Below are positions 43,371 through 58,583 of a DNA stretch of 64,000 bases, in pieces. This DNA comes from Neoarius graeffei (taxonomy: Eukaryota; Chordata; Actinopteri; Siluriformes; Ariidae). The stretch's first letter is position 1, and each line of letters opens with the position of its first letter. Position numbers and translations under genes: made by a program. Below the pieces are notes generated by a model that worked only from the letters and a program-made list of their open reading frames with translations, did not search any database and was not told where the DNA came from. The stretch spans positions 1,527,001 to 1,591,000 of the forward strand of contig NC_083586.1 in the NCBI RefSeq assembly GCF_027579695.1. Direction: 5' to 3'.

Positions 43371-44374
43371 TTACAGACAAGCGAACGTGAGTGGGATGGG
43401 CAAAGTGCAGCCAGGTACTCTTTCTTTATTTTACAGGCAAGTGAACGTGAGTGGGACAGACAAAGTGCAGCCAGGTACTCTTTCTTTCTTTTACAGGTAA
43501 ACGAATGTGAGTGGGACAGGCCAAGTGCAGCGAGGTACTCTTTCTTTATTTTACAGGTAAGCGAATGTGAGTGGGACAGGCAAAGTGCAGCCAGGTACTC
43601 TTTCTTTCTTTTACAGGTAAACGAATGTGAGTGGGACAGGCCAAGTGCAGCGAGGTACTCTTTCTTTATTTTACAGGTAAGCGAATGTGAGTGGGACAGG
43701 CAAAGTGCAGCGAGGTACTCTTTCTGTCTTTTACAGGCAAGCGAGCGTGAGTGGGTCGGGCAAATTGCAGGCAGGTACTCTTTCTTTCTTTTACAGGTAA
43801 GCGAACGTGAGTGGGACAGGGAAAGTGCAGCCGGGTACTCTTCCCTTCTTTTACAGACCAGCGAATGTGAGTGGGACAGGCGAAGTGCAGCCGGGTACTC
43901 TTCCCTTCTTTTACAGACCAGCGAACATGAGTGGGACAGGTAAAGTGCAGCCAGGTACTCTTTCTTTCTTTTACAGACAAGCGAACGTGAGTGGGACAGG
44001 CAAAGTGCAGCCAGGTACTCTTTCTTTCTTTCTTTTACAGGCAAGCGAACGTGAGTGGGACTCGAAAAGTGCAGCCAGGTACTCTTTCTTTCTTTTACAG
44101 GCAAGCAAACGTGAGTGGGACGGGCAAAGTGCAGCCAGGTACTCTTTCTTTCTTTTACAGGCAAGCAAACGTGAGTGGGACGGGCAAAGTGTAGCCAGGT
44201 ACTCTTTCTTTCTTGTACAGACAAGCGAACGTGAGTGGGACAGGCAAAGTGCAGCCAGGTACTCTTTCTTGTACAGACAAGCGAACGTGAGTGGGACAGG
44301 CAAGGTGCAGCCAGGTACTCTTTCTTTTACAGGCAAGCAAACGTGAGTGGGACGGGCAAAGTGTAGCCAGGTGC

Positions 44375-44414
<40 letters not shown>

Positions 44415-44830
44415 TTACAGGCAAGCGAACGTGAGTGGGATGGGCAAAGTGCAGCCAGGTACTCTTTCTTTCTTGTACAGACAAGCGAACGTGAGTGGGA
44501 CAGGCAAAGTGCAGCCAGGTACTCTTTCTTGTACAGACAAGCGAACGTGAGTGGGACAGGCAAGGTGCAGCCTGGTACTCTTTCTTTTACAGGCAAGCAA
44601 ACGTGAGTGGGACGGGCAAAGTGTAGCCAGGTGCTCTTTCTTTCTTTCTTTCTTTCTTTCTTTTACAGGCAAGCGAACGTGAGTGGGATGGGCAAAGTGC
44701 AGCCAGGTACTCTTTCTTTCTTTTACAGGAAAGCGAACGTGAGTTGGACAGGCAAAGTGCATCCAGTTACTCTTTCTTTCTTTTACAGGCAAGCGAACAT
44801 GAGTGAGACTGGAAAAGTGCAGCCAGGTAC

Positions 44831-44898
<68 letters not shown>

Positions 44899-44900
44899 TT
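44831..44900 (+). repeat. (CTTT)n expansion inside a unit
   Basis: About 70 bp of uninterrupted CTTT between GGTACT and TTACAG of one unit. Confidence 0.95.
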
Positions 44901-45004
44901 ACAGGCAAGCTAATGTGAGTGGGACTGGCAAAGTGCAGCGAGGTACTCTTTTTTCTTTTACAGGCAAGCAAACGTGAGTGGGACGAGCAAAGTGCAGCCA
45001 GGTG

Positions 45005-45005
45005 C

Positions 45006-45077
<72 letters not shown>

Positions 45078-45080
45078 TTA
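45005..45080 (+). repeat. (CTTT)n expansion inside a unit
   Basis: About 75 bp of CTTT, only one and a half units after the previous expansion. Confidence 0.95.
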
Positions 45081-46184
45081 CAGGCAAGCGAACGTGAGTG
45101 GGATGGGCAAAGTGCAGCCAGGTACTCTTTCTTTCTTGTACAGACAAGTGAACGTGAGTGGGACAGGCAAGGTGCAGCCAGGTACTCTTTCTTGTACAGG
45201 CAAGCGAACGTGAGTGGGACAGGCAAAGTGCAGCGAGGTACTCTTCTTGCTTTTACAGACAAGTGAACGTGAGTGGGACAGGCCAAGTGCAGCCAGGTAC
45301 TCTTTCTTTCTTTTACAGGCAAGCGAACGTGAGTGGGACAGGCAAAGTGCAGCCAGGTACTCTTTCTTTTACAGGTAAGCGACCGTGAGTGGGACAGGCA
45401 AAGTGCAGCCAGGTACTCTTTCTTTTACAGGTAAGCAAACGCGAGTGGGACAGGCAAAGTGCATCCAGGTACTCTTTCCTTCTTTTACAGGTAAGCGAAC
45501 GCGAGTGGGACAGGCAAAGTGCAGCCAGGTACTCTTTCTTTCTTTTACAGGCAAGCGAACGTGAGTGGGACAGGCAAAGTGCAGCCAGGTACTCTTTCTT
45601 TCGTTTACAGACAAGCGAACATGAGTGGGACAGGCAAAGTGCATCCAGGTACTCTTTCTTTTACAGGTAAGCGAACGCGAGTCTGACAGGCAAAGTGCAG
45701 CCAGGTACTCTTTCTTTCTTTTACAGGTAAGCGAACGTGAATGGGACAGGCAAAGTGCATCCAGGTACTCTTTCTTTCTTTTACAGGTAAGCGAACGCGA
45801 GTGGGACAGGCAAAGTGCATCCAGGTACTCTTTCTTTCTTTTACAGGTAAGCGAACGTGAGTGGGACAGGCAAAGTGCATCCAGGTACTCTTTCTTTCTT
45901 TTACAGGCAAGCGAACGTGAGTGGGACAGGCAAAGTGCAGCCAGGTACTCTTTCTTTCTTTTACAGGCAAGCGAACGTGAGTTGGACAGGCAAAGTGCAT
46001 CCAGGTACTCTTTCTTTTACAGGTAAGCGAACGCGAGTCTGACAGGCAAAGTGCAGCCAGGTACTCTTTCTTTCTTTTACAGGAAAGCGAACGTGAGTTG
46101 GACAGGCAAAGTGCATCCAGTTACTCTTTCTTTCTTTTACAGGCAAGCGAACATGAGTGGGACTAGAAAAGTGCAGCCAGGTAC

Positions 46185-46232
<48 letters not shown>

Positions 46233-48191
46233 TTACAGGCAAGCTAATGTGAGTGGGACTGGCAAAGTGCAGCGAGGTACTCTTTCTTTCTTTTACAGGC
46301 AAGCGAACGTGAGTGGGAAAGGCAAAGTGCAGACAGGTACTCTTTCTTTCTTTTACAGGCAAGCGAACGTGAGTGGGATGGGCAAAGTGCAGCCAGGTAC
46401 TCTTTCTTTCTTGTACAGACAAGCGAACATGAGTGGGACAGGCAAAGTGCAGCCAGGTACTCTTTCTTGTACAGACAAGCGAACGTGAGTGGGACAGGCA
46501 AGGTGCAGCCAGGTACTCTTTCTTTTACAGGCAAGCGAACGTGAGTGGGACAGGCAAAGTGCAGCGATGTACTCTTCTTGCTTGTACAGACAAGCGAACG
46601 TGAGTGGGACAGGCCAAGTGCAGCGAGGTACTCTTTCTTTCTTTTACTGACAAGCGAACGTGAGTGGCACAGGCCAAGTGCAGCCAGGTACTCTTTCTTT
46701 TTTTTTACAGACAAGCGAAAGTGAGTGGGACGGGCAAAGTGCAGCCAGGTACTCTTTCTTTCTTTTTCAGGTAAGCGAATTTGAGTGGGACAGGCAAAGT
46801 GCATCCAGGTACTCTTCCCTTCTTTTACAGACTAGCGAACGTGAGTGGGACAGGCAAAGTGCAGCCAGGTACTCTTTCTTTCTTTTACAGTTAAGCGAAC
46901 GCGAGTGGGACAGGCAAAGTGCAGCCAGGTACTCTTTCTTTCTTTTACAGGCAAGCGAACGTGAGTGGGACAGGCAAAGTGCGGCCAGGTACTCTTTCTT
47001 TCTTTTAGAGGCAAGCGAACGTGAGTGGGACAGGCAAAGTGCATCCAGGTACTCTTCCCTTCTTTTACAGACCAGCGAACGTGAGTGGGACAGGCAAAGT
47101 GCAGCCAGGTACTCTTTCTTTATTTTACAGGCAAGCGAACGTGAGTGGGACAGGCAAAGTGCGGCCAGGTACTCTTTCTTTCTTTTAGAGGCAAGCGAAC
47201 GTGAGTGGGACAGGCAAAGTGCAGCGAGGTACTCTTTCTTTCTTTTACAGGCAAGCGAACATGAGTGGGACAGGCAAAGTGCAGCGAGGTACTCTTTCTT
47301 TCTTTTACAGACAAGCGAACATTTTGGGTCAGGCAAAGTGCAGCCAGGTACTCTTTCTTTCTTTTACAGGCAAGCGAACGTGAGTGGGACAGGCAAAGTT
47401 CATCCAGGTACTCTTTCTTTCTTTTACAGGTAAACGAACTTGAGTGGGACAGGCCAAGTGCAGCTAGGTACTCTTTCTTTATTTTACAGGCAAGTGAACG
47501 TGAGTGGGACAGGCAAAGTGCAGCCAGGTACTCTTTCTTTCTTTTACAGGTAAACGAATGTGAGTGGGACAGGCCAAGTGCAGCGAGGTACTCTTTCTTT
47601 ATTTTACAGGTAAGCGAATGTGAGTGGGACAGGCCAAGTGCAGCGAGGTACTCTTTCTTTCTTTTACAGGTAAGCGAACGTGAGTGGGACAGGAAAAGTG
47701 CAGCCGGGTACTCTTCCCTTCTTTTACAGACCAGCGAACATGAGTGGGACAGGTAAAGTGCAGCCAGGTACTCTTTCTTTCTTTTACAGACAAGCGAACG
47801 TGAGTGGGACAGGCAAAGTGCAGCCAGGTACTCTTTCTTTCTTTCTTTTACAGGCAAGCGAACGTGAGTGGGACTGGAAAAGTGCAGCCAGGTACTCTTT
47901 CTTTCTTTTACAGGCAAGCAAACGTGAGTGGGACGGGCAAAGTGCAGCCAGGTACTCTTTCTTTCTTTTACAGGCAAGCAAACGTGAGTGGGACGGGCAA
48001 AGTGTAGCCAGGTACTCTTTCTTTCTTGTACAGACAAGCGAACGTGAGTGGGACTGGAAAAGTGCAGCCAGGTACTCTTTCTTTCTTTTACAGGCAAGCA
48101 AACGTGAGTGGGACAGGCAAGGTGCAGCCAGGTACTCTTTCTTTTACAGGCAAGCAAACGTGAGTGGGACGGGCAAAGTGTAGCCAGGTGC

Positions 48192-48247
<56 letters not shown>

Positions 48248-49251
48248 TTACAGACAAGCGAACGTGAGTGGGATGGGCAAAGTGCAGCCAGGTACTCTTT
48301 CTTTATTTTACAGGCAAGTGAACGTGAGTGGGACAGACAAAGTGCAGCCAGGTACTCTTTCTTTCTTTTACAGGTAAACGAATGTGAGTGGGACAGGCCA
48401 AGTGCAGCGAGGTACTCTTTCTTTATTTTACAGGTAAGCGAATGTGAGTTGGACAGGCAAAGTGCAGCCAGGTACTCTTTCTTTCTTTTACAGGTAAACG
48501 AATGTGAGTGGGACAGGCCAAGTGCAGCGAGGTACTCTTTCTTTATTTTACAGGTAAGCGAATGTGAGTGGGACAGGCAAAGTGCAGCGAGGTACTCTTT
48601 CTGTCTTTTACAGGCAAGCGAGCGTGAGTGGGTCAGGCAAATTGCAGGCAGGTACTCTTTCTTTCTTTTACAGGTAAGCGAACGTGAGTGGGACAGGAAA
48701 AGTGCACCCGGGTACTCTTCCCTTCTTTTACAGACCAGCGAATGTGAGTGGGACAGGCGAAGTGCAGCCGGGTACTCTTCCCTTCTTTTACAGACCAGCG
48801 AATGTGAGTGGGACAGGTAAAGTGCAGCCAGGTACTCTTTCTTTCTTTTACAGACAAGCGAACGTGAGTGGGACAGGCAAAGTGCAGCCAGGTACTCTTT
48901 CTTTCTTTCTTTTACAGGCAAGCGAACGTGAGTGGGACTGGAAAAGTGCAGCCAGGTACTCTTTCTTTCTTTTACAGGCAAGCAAACGTGAGTGGGACGG
49001 GCAAAGTGCAGCCAGGTACTCTTTCTTTCTTTTACAGGCAAGCAAACGTGAGTGGGACGGGCAAAGTGTAGCCAGGTACTCTTTCTTTCTTGTACAGACA
49101 AGCGAACGTGAGTGGGACAGGCAAAGTGCAGCCAGGTACTCTTTCTTGTACAGACAAGCGAACGTGAGTGGGACAGGCAAGGTGCAGCCAGGTACTCTTT
49201 CTTTTACAGGCAAGCAAACGTGAGTGGGACGGGCAAAGTGTAGCCAGGTGC

Positions 49252-49283
<32 letters not shown>

Positions 49284-49447
49284 TTCCAGGCAAGCGAACG
49301 TGAGTGGGTTGGGCAAAGTGCAGCCAGGTACTCTTTCTTTCTTGTACAGACAAGCGAACGTGAGTGGGACAGGCAAGGTGCAGCCAGGTACTCTTTCTTT
49401 TACAGGCAAGCAAACGTGAGTGGGACGGGCAAAGTGTAGCCAGGTGC

Positions 49448-49491
<44 letters not shown>

Positions 49492-49907
49492 TTACAGGCA
49501 AGCGAACGTGAGTGGGATGGGCAAAGTGCAGCCAGGTACTCTTTCTTTCTTGTACAGACAAGCGAACGTGAGTGGGACAGGCAAAGTGCAGCCAGGTACT
49601 CTTTCTTGTACAGACAAGCGAACGTGAGTGGGACAGGCAAGGTGCAGCCTGGTACTCTTTCTTTTACAGGCAAGCAAACGTGAGTGGGACGGGCAAAGTG
49701 TAGCCAGGTGCTCTTTCTTTCTTTCTTTCTTTCTTTCTTTTACAGGCAAGCGAACGTGAGTGGGATGGGCAAAGTGCAGCCAGGTACTCTTTCTTTCTTT
49801 TACAGGAAAGCGAACGTGAGTTGGACAGGCAAAGTGCATCCAGTTACTCTTTCTTTCTTTTACAGGCAAGCGAACATGAGTGGGACTGGAAAAGTGCAGC
49901 CAGGTAC

Positions 49908-49947
<40 letters not shown>

Positions 49948-50054
49948 TTACAGGCAAGCTAATGTGAGTGGGACTGGCAAAGTGCAGCGAGGTACTCTTT
50001 TTTCTTTTACAGGCAAGCAAACGTGAGTGGGACGAGCAAAGTGCAGCCAGGTGC

Positions 50055-50098
<44 letters not shown>

Positions 50099-51204
50099 TT
50101 ACAGGCAAGCGAACGTGAGTGGGATGGGCAAAGTGCAGCCAGGTACTCTTTCTTTCTTGTACAGACAAGTGAACGTGAGTGGGACAGGCAAGGTGCAGCC
50201 AGGTACTCTTTCTTGTACAGGCAAGCGAACGTGAGTGGGACAGGCAAAGTGCAGCGAGGTACTCTTCTTGCTTTTACAGACAAGTGAACGTGAGTGGGAC
50301 AGGCCAAGTGCAGCCAGGTACTCTTTCTTTCTTTTACAGGCAAGCGAACGTGAGTGGGACAGGCAAAGTGCAGCCAGGTACTCTTTCTTTTACAGGTAAG
50401 CGACCGTGAGTGGGACAGGCAAAGTGCAGCCAGGTACTCTTTCTTTTACAGGTAAGCAAACGCGAGTGGGACAGGCAAAGTGCATCCAGGTACTCTTTCT
50501 TTCTTTTACAGGTAAGCGAACGCGAGTGGGACAGGCAAAGTGCAGCCAGGTACTCTTTCTTTCTTTTACAGGCAAGCGAACGTGAGTGGGACAGGCAAAG
50601 TGCAGCCAGGTACTCTTTCTTTCGTTTACAGACAAGCGAACATGAGTGGGACAGGCAAAGTGCATCCAGGTACTCTTTCTTTTACAGGTAAGCGAACGCG
50701 AGTCTGACAGGCAAAGTGCAGCCAGGTACTCTTTCTTTCTTTTACAGGTAAGCGAACGTGAGTGGGACAGGCAAAGTGCATCCAGGTACTCTTTCTTTCT
50801 TTTACAGGTAAGCGAACGCGAGTGGGACAGGCAAAGTGCATCCAGGTACTCTTTCTTTCTTTTACAGGTAAGCGAACGTGAGTGGGACAGGCAAAGTGCA
50901 TCCAGGTACTCTTTCTTTCTTTTACAGGCAAGCGAACGTGAGTGGGACAGGCAAAGTGCAGCCAGGTACTCTTTCTTTCTTTTACAGGCAAGCGAACGTG
51001 AGTTGGACAGGCAAAGTGCATCCAGGTACTCTTTCTTTTACAGGTAAGCGAACGCGAGTCTGACAGGCAAAGTGCAGCCAGGTACTCTTTCTTTCTTTTA
51101 CAGGAAAGCGAACGTGAGTTGGACAGGCAAAGTGCATCCAGTTACTCTTTCTTTCTTTTACAGGCAAGCGAACATGAGTGGGACTAGAAAAGTGCAGCCA
51201 GGTA

Positions 51205-51205
51205 C

Positions 51206-51269
<64 letters not shown>

Positions 51270-51271
51270 TT
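51205..51271 (+). repeat. (CTTT)n expansion inside a unit
   Basis: Corresponds in higher-order position to the shorter tracts at 41319-41365 and 46185-46235. Confidence 0.95.
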
Positions 51272-53284
51272 ACAGGCAAGCTAATGTGAGTGGGACTGGC
51301 AAAGTGCAGCGAGGTACTCTTTCTTTCTTTTACAGGCAAGCGAACGTGAGTGGGAAAGGCAAAGTGCAGCCAGGTACTCTTTCTTTCTTTTACAGGCAAG
51401 CGAACGTGAGTGGGACAGGCAAAGTGCAGCCAAGTACTCTTTCTTTCTTGTACAGACAAGCGAACATGAGTGGGACAGGCAAAGTGCAGCCAGGTACTCT
51501 TTCTTGTACAGACAAGCGAACGTGAGTGGGACAGGCAAGGTGCAGCCAGGTACTCTTTCTTTTACAGGCAAGCGAACGTGAGTGGGACAGGCAAAGTGCA
51601 GCGATGTACTCTTCTTGCTTGTACAGACAAGCGAACGTGAGTGGGACAGGCCAAGTGCAGCGAGGTACTCTTTCTTTCTTTTACTGACAAGCGAACGTGA
51701 GTGGCACAGGCCAAGTGCAGCCAGGTACTCTTTCTTTTTTTTTACAGACAAGCGAAAGTGAGTGGGACGGGCAAAGTGCAGCCAGGTACTCTTTCTTTCT
51801 TTTTCAGGTAAGCGAATTTGAGTGGGACAGGCAAAGTGCATCCAGGTACTCTTCCCTTCTTTTACAGACCAGCGAACGTGAGTGGGACAGGCAAAGTGCA
51901 GCCAGGTACTCTTTCTTTCTTTTACAGTTAAGCGAACGCGAGTGGGACAGGCAAAGTGCAGCCAGGTACTCTTTCTTTCTTTTACAGGCAAGCGAACGTG
52001 AGTGGGACAGGCAAAGTGCGGCCAGGTACTCTTTCTTTCTTTTAGAGGCAAGCGAACGTGAGTGGGACAGGCAAAGTGCATCCAGGTACTCTTCCCTTCT
52101 TTTACAGACCAGCGAACGTGAGTGGGACAGGCAAAGTGCAGCCAGGTACTCTTTCTTTATTTTACAGGCAAGCGAACGTGAGTGGGACAGGCAAAGTGCG
52201 GCCAGGTACTCTTTCTTTCTTTTAGAGGCAAGCGAACGTGAGTGGGACAGGCAAAGTGCAGCGAGGTACTCTTTCTTTCTTTTACAGGCAAGCGAACATG
52301 AGTGGGACAGGCAAAGTGCAGCGAGGTACTCTTTCTTTCTTTTACAGACAAGCGAACATTTTGGGTCAGGCAAAGTGCAGCCAGGTACTCTTTCTTTCTT
52401 TTACAGGCAAGCGAACGTGAGTGGGACAGGCAAAGTTCATCCAGGTACTCTTTCTTTCTTTTACAGGTAAACGAACTTGAGTGGGACAGGCCAAGTGCAG
52501 CTAGGTACTCTTTCTTTATTTTACAGGCAAGTGAACGTGAGTGGGACAGGCAAAGTGCAGCCAGGTACTCTTTCTTTCTTTTACAGGTAAACGAATGTGA
52601 GTGGGACAGGCCAAGTGCAGCGAGGTACTCTTTCTTTATTTTACAGGTAAGCGAATGTGAGTGGGACAGGCCAAGTGCAGCGAGGTACTCTTTCTTTCTT
52701 TTACAGGTAAGCGAACGTGAGTGGGACAGGAAAAGTGCAGCCGGGTACTCTTCCCTTCTTTTACAGACCAGCGAATGTGAGTGGGACAGGCGAAGTGCAG
52801 CCGGGTACTCTTCCCTTCTTTTACAGACCAGCGAACATGAGTGGGACAGGTAAAGTGCAGCCAGGTACTCTTTCTTTCTTTTACAGACAAGCGAACGTGA
52901 GTGGGACAGGCAAAGTGCAGCCAGGTACTCTTTCTTTCTTTCTTTTACAGGCAAGCGAACGTGAGTGGGACTGGAAAAGTGCAGCCAGGTACTCTTTCTT
53001 TCTTTTACAGGCAAGCAAACGTGAGTGGGACGGGCAAAGTGCAGCCAGGTACTCTTTCTTTCTTTTACAGGCAAGCAAACGTGAGTGGGACGGGCAAAGT
53101 GTAGCCAGGTACTCTTTCTTTCTTGTACAGACAAGCGAACGTGAGTGGGACAGGCAAAGTGCAGCCAGGTACTCTTTCTTGTACAGACAAGCGAACGTGA
53201 GTGGGACAGGCAAGGTGCAGCCAGGTACTCTTTCTTTTACAGGCAAGCAAACGTGAGTGGGACGGGCAAAGTGTAGCCAGCTGC

Positions 53285-53320
<36 letters not shown>

Positions 53321-54200
53321 TTACAGGCAAGCGAACGTGAGTGGGATGGGCAAAGTGCAGCCAGGTACTCTTTCTTTCTTGTACAGACAAGCGAACGTGA
53401 GTGGGACAGGCAAAGTGCAGCCAGGTACTCTTTCTTGTACAGACAAGCGAACGTGAGTGGGACAGGCAAGGTGCAGCCAGGTACTCTTTCTTTTACAGGC
53501 AAGCAAACGTGAGTGGGACGGGCAAAGTGCAGCGAGGTACTCTTTCTGTCTTTTACAGGCAAGCGAGCGTGAGTGGGCCGGGCAAAGTGCAGGCAGGTAC
53601 TCTTTCTTTCTTTTACAGGTAAGCGAACGTGAGTGGGACAGGAAAAGTGCAGCCGGGTACTCTTCCCTTCTTTTACAGACCAGCGAATGTGAGTGGGACA
53701 GGCGAAGTGCAGCCGGGTACTCTTCCCTTCTTTTACAGACCAGCGAACATGAGTGGGACAGGTAAAGTGCAGCCAGGTACTCTTTCTTTCTTTTACAGAC
53801 AAGCGAACGTGAGTGGGACAGGCAAAGTGCAGCCAGGTACTCTTTCTTTCTTTCTTTTACAGGCAAGCGAACGTGAGTGGGACTGGAAAAGTGCAGCCAG
53901 GTACTCTTTCTTTCTTTTACAGGCAAGCAAACGTGAGTGGGACGGGCAAAGTGCAGCCAGGTACTCTTTCTTTCTTTTACAGGCAAGGAAACGTGAGTGG
54001 GACGGGCAAAGTGTAGCCAGGTACTCTTTCTTTCTTGTACAGACAAGCGAACGTGAGTGGGACTGGAAAAGTGCAGCCAGGTACTCTTTCTTTCTTTTAC
54101 AGGCAAGCAAACGTGAGTGGGACAGGCAAGGTGCAGCCAGGTACTCTTTCTGTTACAGGCAAGCAAACGTGAGTGGGACGGGCAAAGTGTAGCCAGGTGC

Positions 54201-54252
<52 letters not shown>

Positions 54253-55256
54253 TTACAGACAAGCGAACGTGAGTGGGATGGGCATAGTGCAGCCAGGTAC
54301 TCTTTCTTTATTTTACAGGCAAGTGAACGTGAGTGGGACAGACAAAGTGCAGCCAGGTACTCTTTCTTTCTTTTACAGGTAAACGAATGTGAGTGGGACA
54401 GGCCAAGTGCAGCGAGGTACTCTTTCTTTATTTTACAGGTAAGCGAATGTGAGTGGGACAGGCAAAGTGCAGCCAGGTACTCTTTCTTTCTTTTACAGGT
54501 AAACGAATGTGAGTGGGACAGGCCAAGTGCAGCGAGGTACTCTTTCTTTATTTTACAGGTAAGCGAATGTGAGTGGGACAGGCAAAGTGCAGCGAGGTAC
54601 TCTTTCTGTCTTTTACAGGCAAGCGAGCGTGAGTGGGTCGGGCAAATTGCAGGCAGGTACTCTTTGTTTCTTTTACAGGTAAGCGAACGTGAGTGGGACA
54701 GGAAAAGTGCAGCCGGGTACTCTTCCCTTCTTTTACAGACCAGCGAATGTGAGTGGGACAGGCGAAGTGCAGCCGGGTACTCTTCCCTTCTTTTACAGAC
54801 CAGCGAACATGAGTGGGACAGGTAAAGTGCAGCCAGGTACTCTTTCTTTCTTTTACAGACAAGCGAACGTGAGTGGGACAGGCAAAGTGCAGCCAGGTAC
54901 TCTTTCTTTCTTTCTTTTACAGGCAAGCGAACGTGAGTGGGACTGGAAAAGTGCAGCCAGGTACTCTTTCTTTCTTTTACAGGCAAGCAAACGTGAGTGG
55001 GACGGGCAAAGTGCAGCCAGGTACTCTTTCTTTCTTTTACAGGCAAGCAAACGTGAGTGGGACGGGCAAAGTGTAGCCAGGTACTCTTTCTTTCTTGTAC
55101 AGACAAGCGAACGTGAGTGGGACAGGCAAAGTGCAGCCAGGTACTCTTTCTTGTACAGACAAGCGAACGTGAGTGGGACAGGCAAGGTGCAGCCAGGTAC
55201 TCTTTCTTTTACAGGCAAGCAAACGTGAGTGGGACGGGCAAAGTGTAGCCAGGTGC

Positions 55257-55312
<56 letters not shown>

Positions 55313-55532
55313 TTACAGGCAAGCGAACGTGAGTGGGATGGGCAAAGTGCAGCCAGGTACTCTTTCTTTCTTGTACAGACAAGCGAACGTGAGTGGGACA
55401 GGCAAAGTGCAGCCAGGTACTCTTTCTTGTACAGACAAGCGAACGTGAGTGGGACAGGCAAGGTGCAGCCAGGTACTCTTTCTTTTACAGGCAAGCAAAC
55501 GTGAGTGGGACGGGCAAAGTGTAGCCAGGTGC

Positions 55533-55572
<40 letters not shown>

Positions 55573-55740
55573 TTACAGGCAAGCGAACGTGAGTGGGATG
55601 GGCAAAGTGCAGCCAGGTACTCTTTCTTTCTTTTACAGGAAAGCGAACGTGAGTTGGACAGGCAAAGTGCATCCAGTTACTCTTTCTTTCTTTTACAGGC
55701 AAGCGAACATGAGTGGGACTGGAAAAGTGCAGCCAGGTAC

Positions 55741-55800
<60 letters not shown>

Positions 55801-55848
55801 TTACAGGCAAGCTAATGTGAGTGGGACTGGCAAAGTGCAGCCAGGTGC

Positions 55849-55892
<44 letters not shown>

Positions 55893-57611
55893 TCATTCTT
55901 TTACAGGCAAGCGAACGTGAGTGGGATGGGCAAAGTGCAGCCAGGTACTCTTTCTTTCTTGTACAGACAAGTGAACGTGAGTGGGACAGGCAAGGTGCAG
56001 CCAGGTACTCTTTCTTGTACAGGCAAGCGAACGTGAGTGGGACAGGCAAAGTGCAGCGAGGTACTCTTCTTGCTTTTACAGACAAGTGAACGTGAGTGGG
56101 ACAGGCCAAGTGCAGCCAGGTACTCTTTCTTTCTTTTACAGGCAAGCGAACATGAGTGGGACAGGCAAAGTGCAGCCAGGTACTCTTTCTTTTACAGGTA
56201 AGCGAACGTGAGTGGGACAGGCAAAGTGCAGCCAGGTACTCTTTCTTTTACAGGTAAGCAAACGCGAGTGGGACAGGCAAAGTGCATCCAGGTACTCTTT
56301 CTTTCTTTTACAGGTAAGCGAACGCGAGTGGGACAGGCAAAGTGCAGCCAGGTACTCTTTCTTTCTTTTACAGGCAAGCGAACGTGAGTGGGACAGGCAA
56401 AGTGCAGCCAGGTACTCTTTCTTTCGTTTACAGACAAGCGAACATGAGTGGGACAGGCAAAGTGCAGCGAGGTACTCTTTCTTTCTTTTACAGGCAAGCG
56501 AACGTGAGTTGGACAGGCAAAGTGCATCCAGGTACTCTTTCTTTTACAGGTAAGCGAACGCGAGTCTGACAGGCAAAGTGCAGCCAGGTACTCTTTCTTT
56601 CTTTTACAGGAAAGCGAACGTGAGTTGGACAGGCAAAGTGCATCCAGTTACTCTTTCTTTCTTTTACAGGCAAGCGAACATGAGTGGGACTAGAAAAGTG
56701 CAGCCAGGTACTCTTTCTTTCTTTCTTTCTTTCTTTCTTTTACAGGCAAGCTAATGTGAGTGGGACTGGCAAAGTGCAGCGAGGTACTCTTTCTTTCTTT
56801 TACAGGCAAGCGAACGTGAGTGGGAAAGGCAAAGTGCAGCCAGGTACTCTTTCTTTCTTTTACAGGCAAGCGAACGTGAGTGGGATGGGCAAAGTGCATC
56901 CAGGTACTCTTTCTTTCTTGTACAGACAAGCGAACATGAGTGGGACAGGCAAAGTGCAGCCAGGTACTCTTTCTTGTACAGACAAGCGAACGTGAGTGGG
57001 ACAGGCAAGGTGCAGCCAGGTACTCTTTCTTTTACAGGCAAGCGAACGTGAGTGGGACAGGCAAAGTGCAGCGATGTACTCTTCTTGCTTGTACAGACAA
57101 GCGAACGTGAGTGGGACAGGCCAAGTGCAGCGAGGTACTCTTTCTTTCTTTTACTGACAAGCGAACGTGAGTGGCACAGGCCAAGTGCAGCCAGGTACTC
57201 TTTCTTTTTTTTTACAGACAAGCGAAAGTGAGTGGGACGGGCAAAGTGCAGCCAGGTACTCTTTCTTTCTTTTTCAGGTAAGCGAATTTGAGTGGGACAG
57301 GCAAAGTGCATCCAGGTACTCTTCCCTTCTTTTACAGACCAGCAAACGTGAGTGGGACAGGCAAAGTGCAGCCAGTTACTCTTTCTTTCTTTTACAGGCA
57401 AGCAAACGTGAGTGGGACGGGCAAAGTGTAGCCAGGTACTCTTTCTTTCTTGTACAGACAAGCGAACGTGAGTGGGACAGGCAAAGTGCAGCCAGGTACT
57501 CTTTCTTGTACAGACAAGCGAACGTGAGTGGGACAGGCAAGGTGCAGCCAGGTACTCTTTCTTTTACAGGCAAGCAAACGTGAGTGGGACGGGCAAAGTG
57601 TAGCCAGCTGC

Positions 57612-57651
<40 letters not shown>

Positions 57652-58531
57652 TTACAGGCAAGCGAACGTGAGTGGGATGGGCAAAGTGCAGCCAGGTACT
57701 CTTTCTTTCTTGTACAGACAAGCGAACGTGAGTGGGACAGGCAAAGTGCAGCCAGGTACTCTTTCTTGTACAGACAAGCGAACGTGAGTGGGACAGGCAA
57801 GGTGCAGCCAGGTACTCTTTCTTTTACAGGCAAGCAAACGTGAGTGGGACGGGCAAAGTGCAGCGAGGTACTCTTTCTGTCTTTTACAGGCAAGCGAGCG
57901 TGAGTGGGCCGGGCAAAGTGCAGGCAGGTACTCTTTCTTTCTTTTACAGGTAAGCGAACGTGAGTGGGACAGGAAAAGTGCAGCCGGGTACTCTTCCCTT
58001 CTTTTACAGACCAGCGAATGTGAGTGGGACAGGCGAAGTGCAGCCGGGTACTCTTCCCTTCTTTTACAGACCAGCGAACATGAGTGGGACAGGTAAAGTG
58101 CAGCCAGGTACTCTTTCTTTCTTTTACAGACAAGCGAACGTGAGTGGGACAGGCAAAGTGCAGCCAGGTACTCTTTCTTTCTTTCTTTTACAGGCAAGCG
58201 AACGTGAGTGGGACTGGAAAAGTGCAGCCAGGTACTCTTTCTTTCTTTTACAGGCAAGCAAACGTGAGTGGGACGGGCAAAGTGCAGCCAGGTACTCTTT
58301 CTTTCTTTTACAGGCAAGGAAACGTGAGTGGGACGGGCAAAGTGTAGCCAGGTACTCTTTCTTTCTTGTACAGACAAGCGAACGTGAGTGGGACTGGAAA
58401 AGTGCAGCCAGGTACTCTTTCTTTCTTTTACAGGCAAGCAAACGTGAGTGGGACAGGCAAGGTGCAGCCAGGTACTCTTTCTGTTACAGGCAAGCAAACG
58501 TGAGTGGGACGGGCAAAGTGTAGCCAGGTGC

Positions 58532-58583
<52 letters not shown>
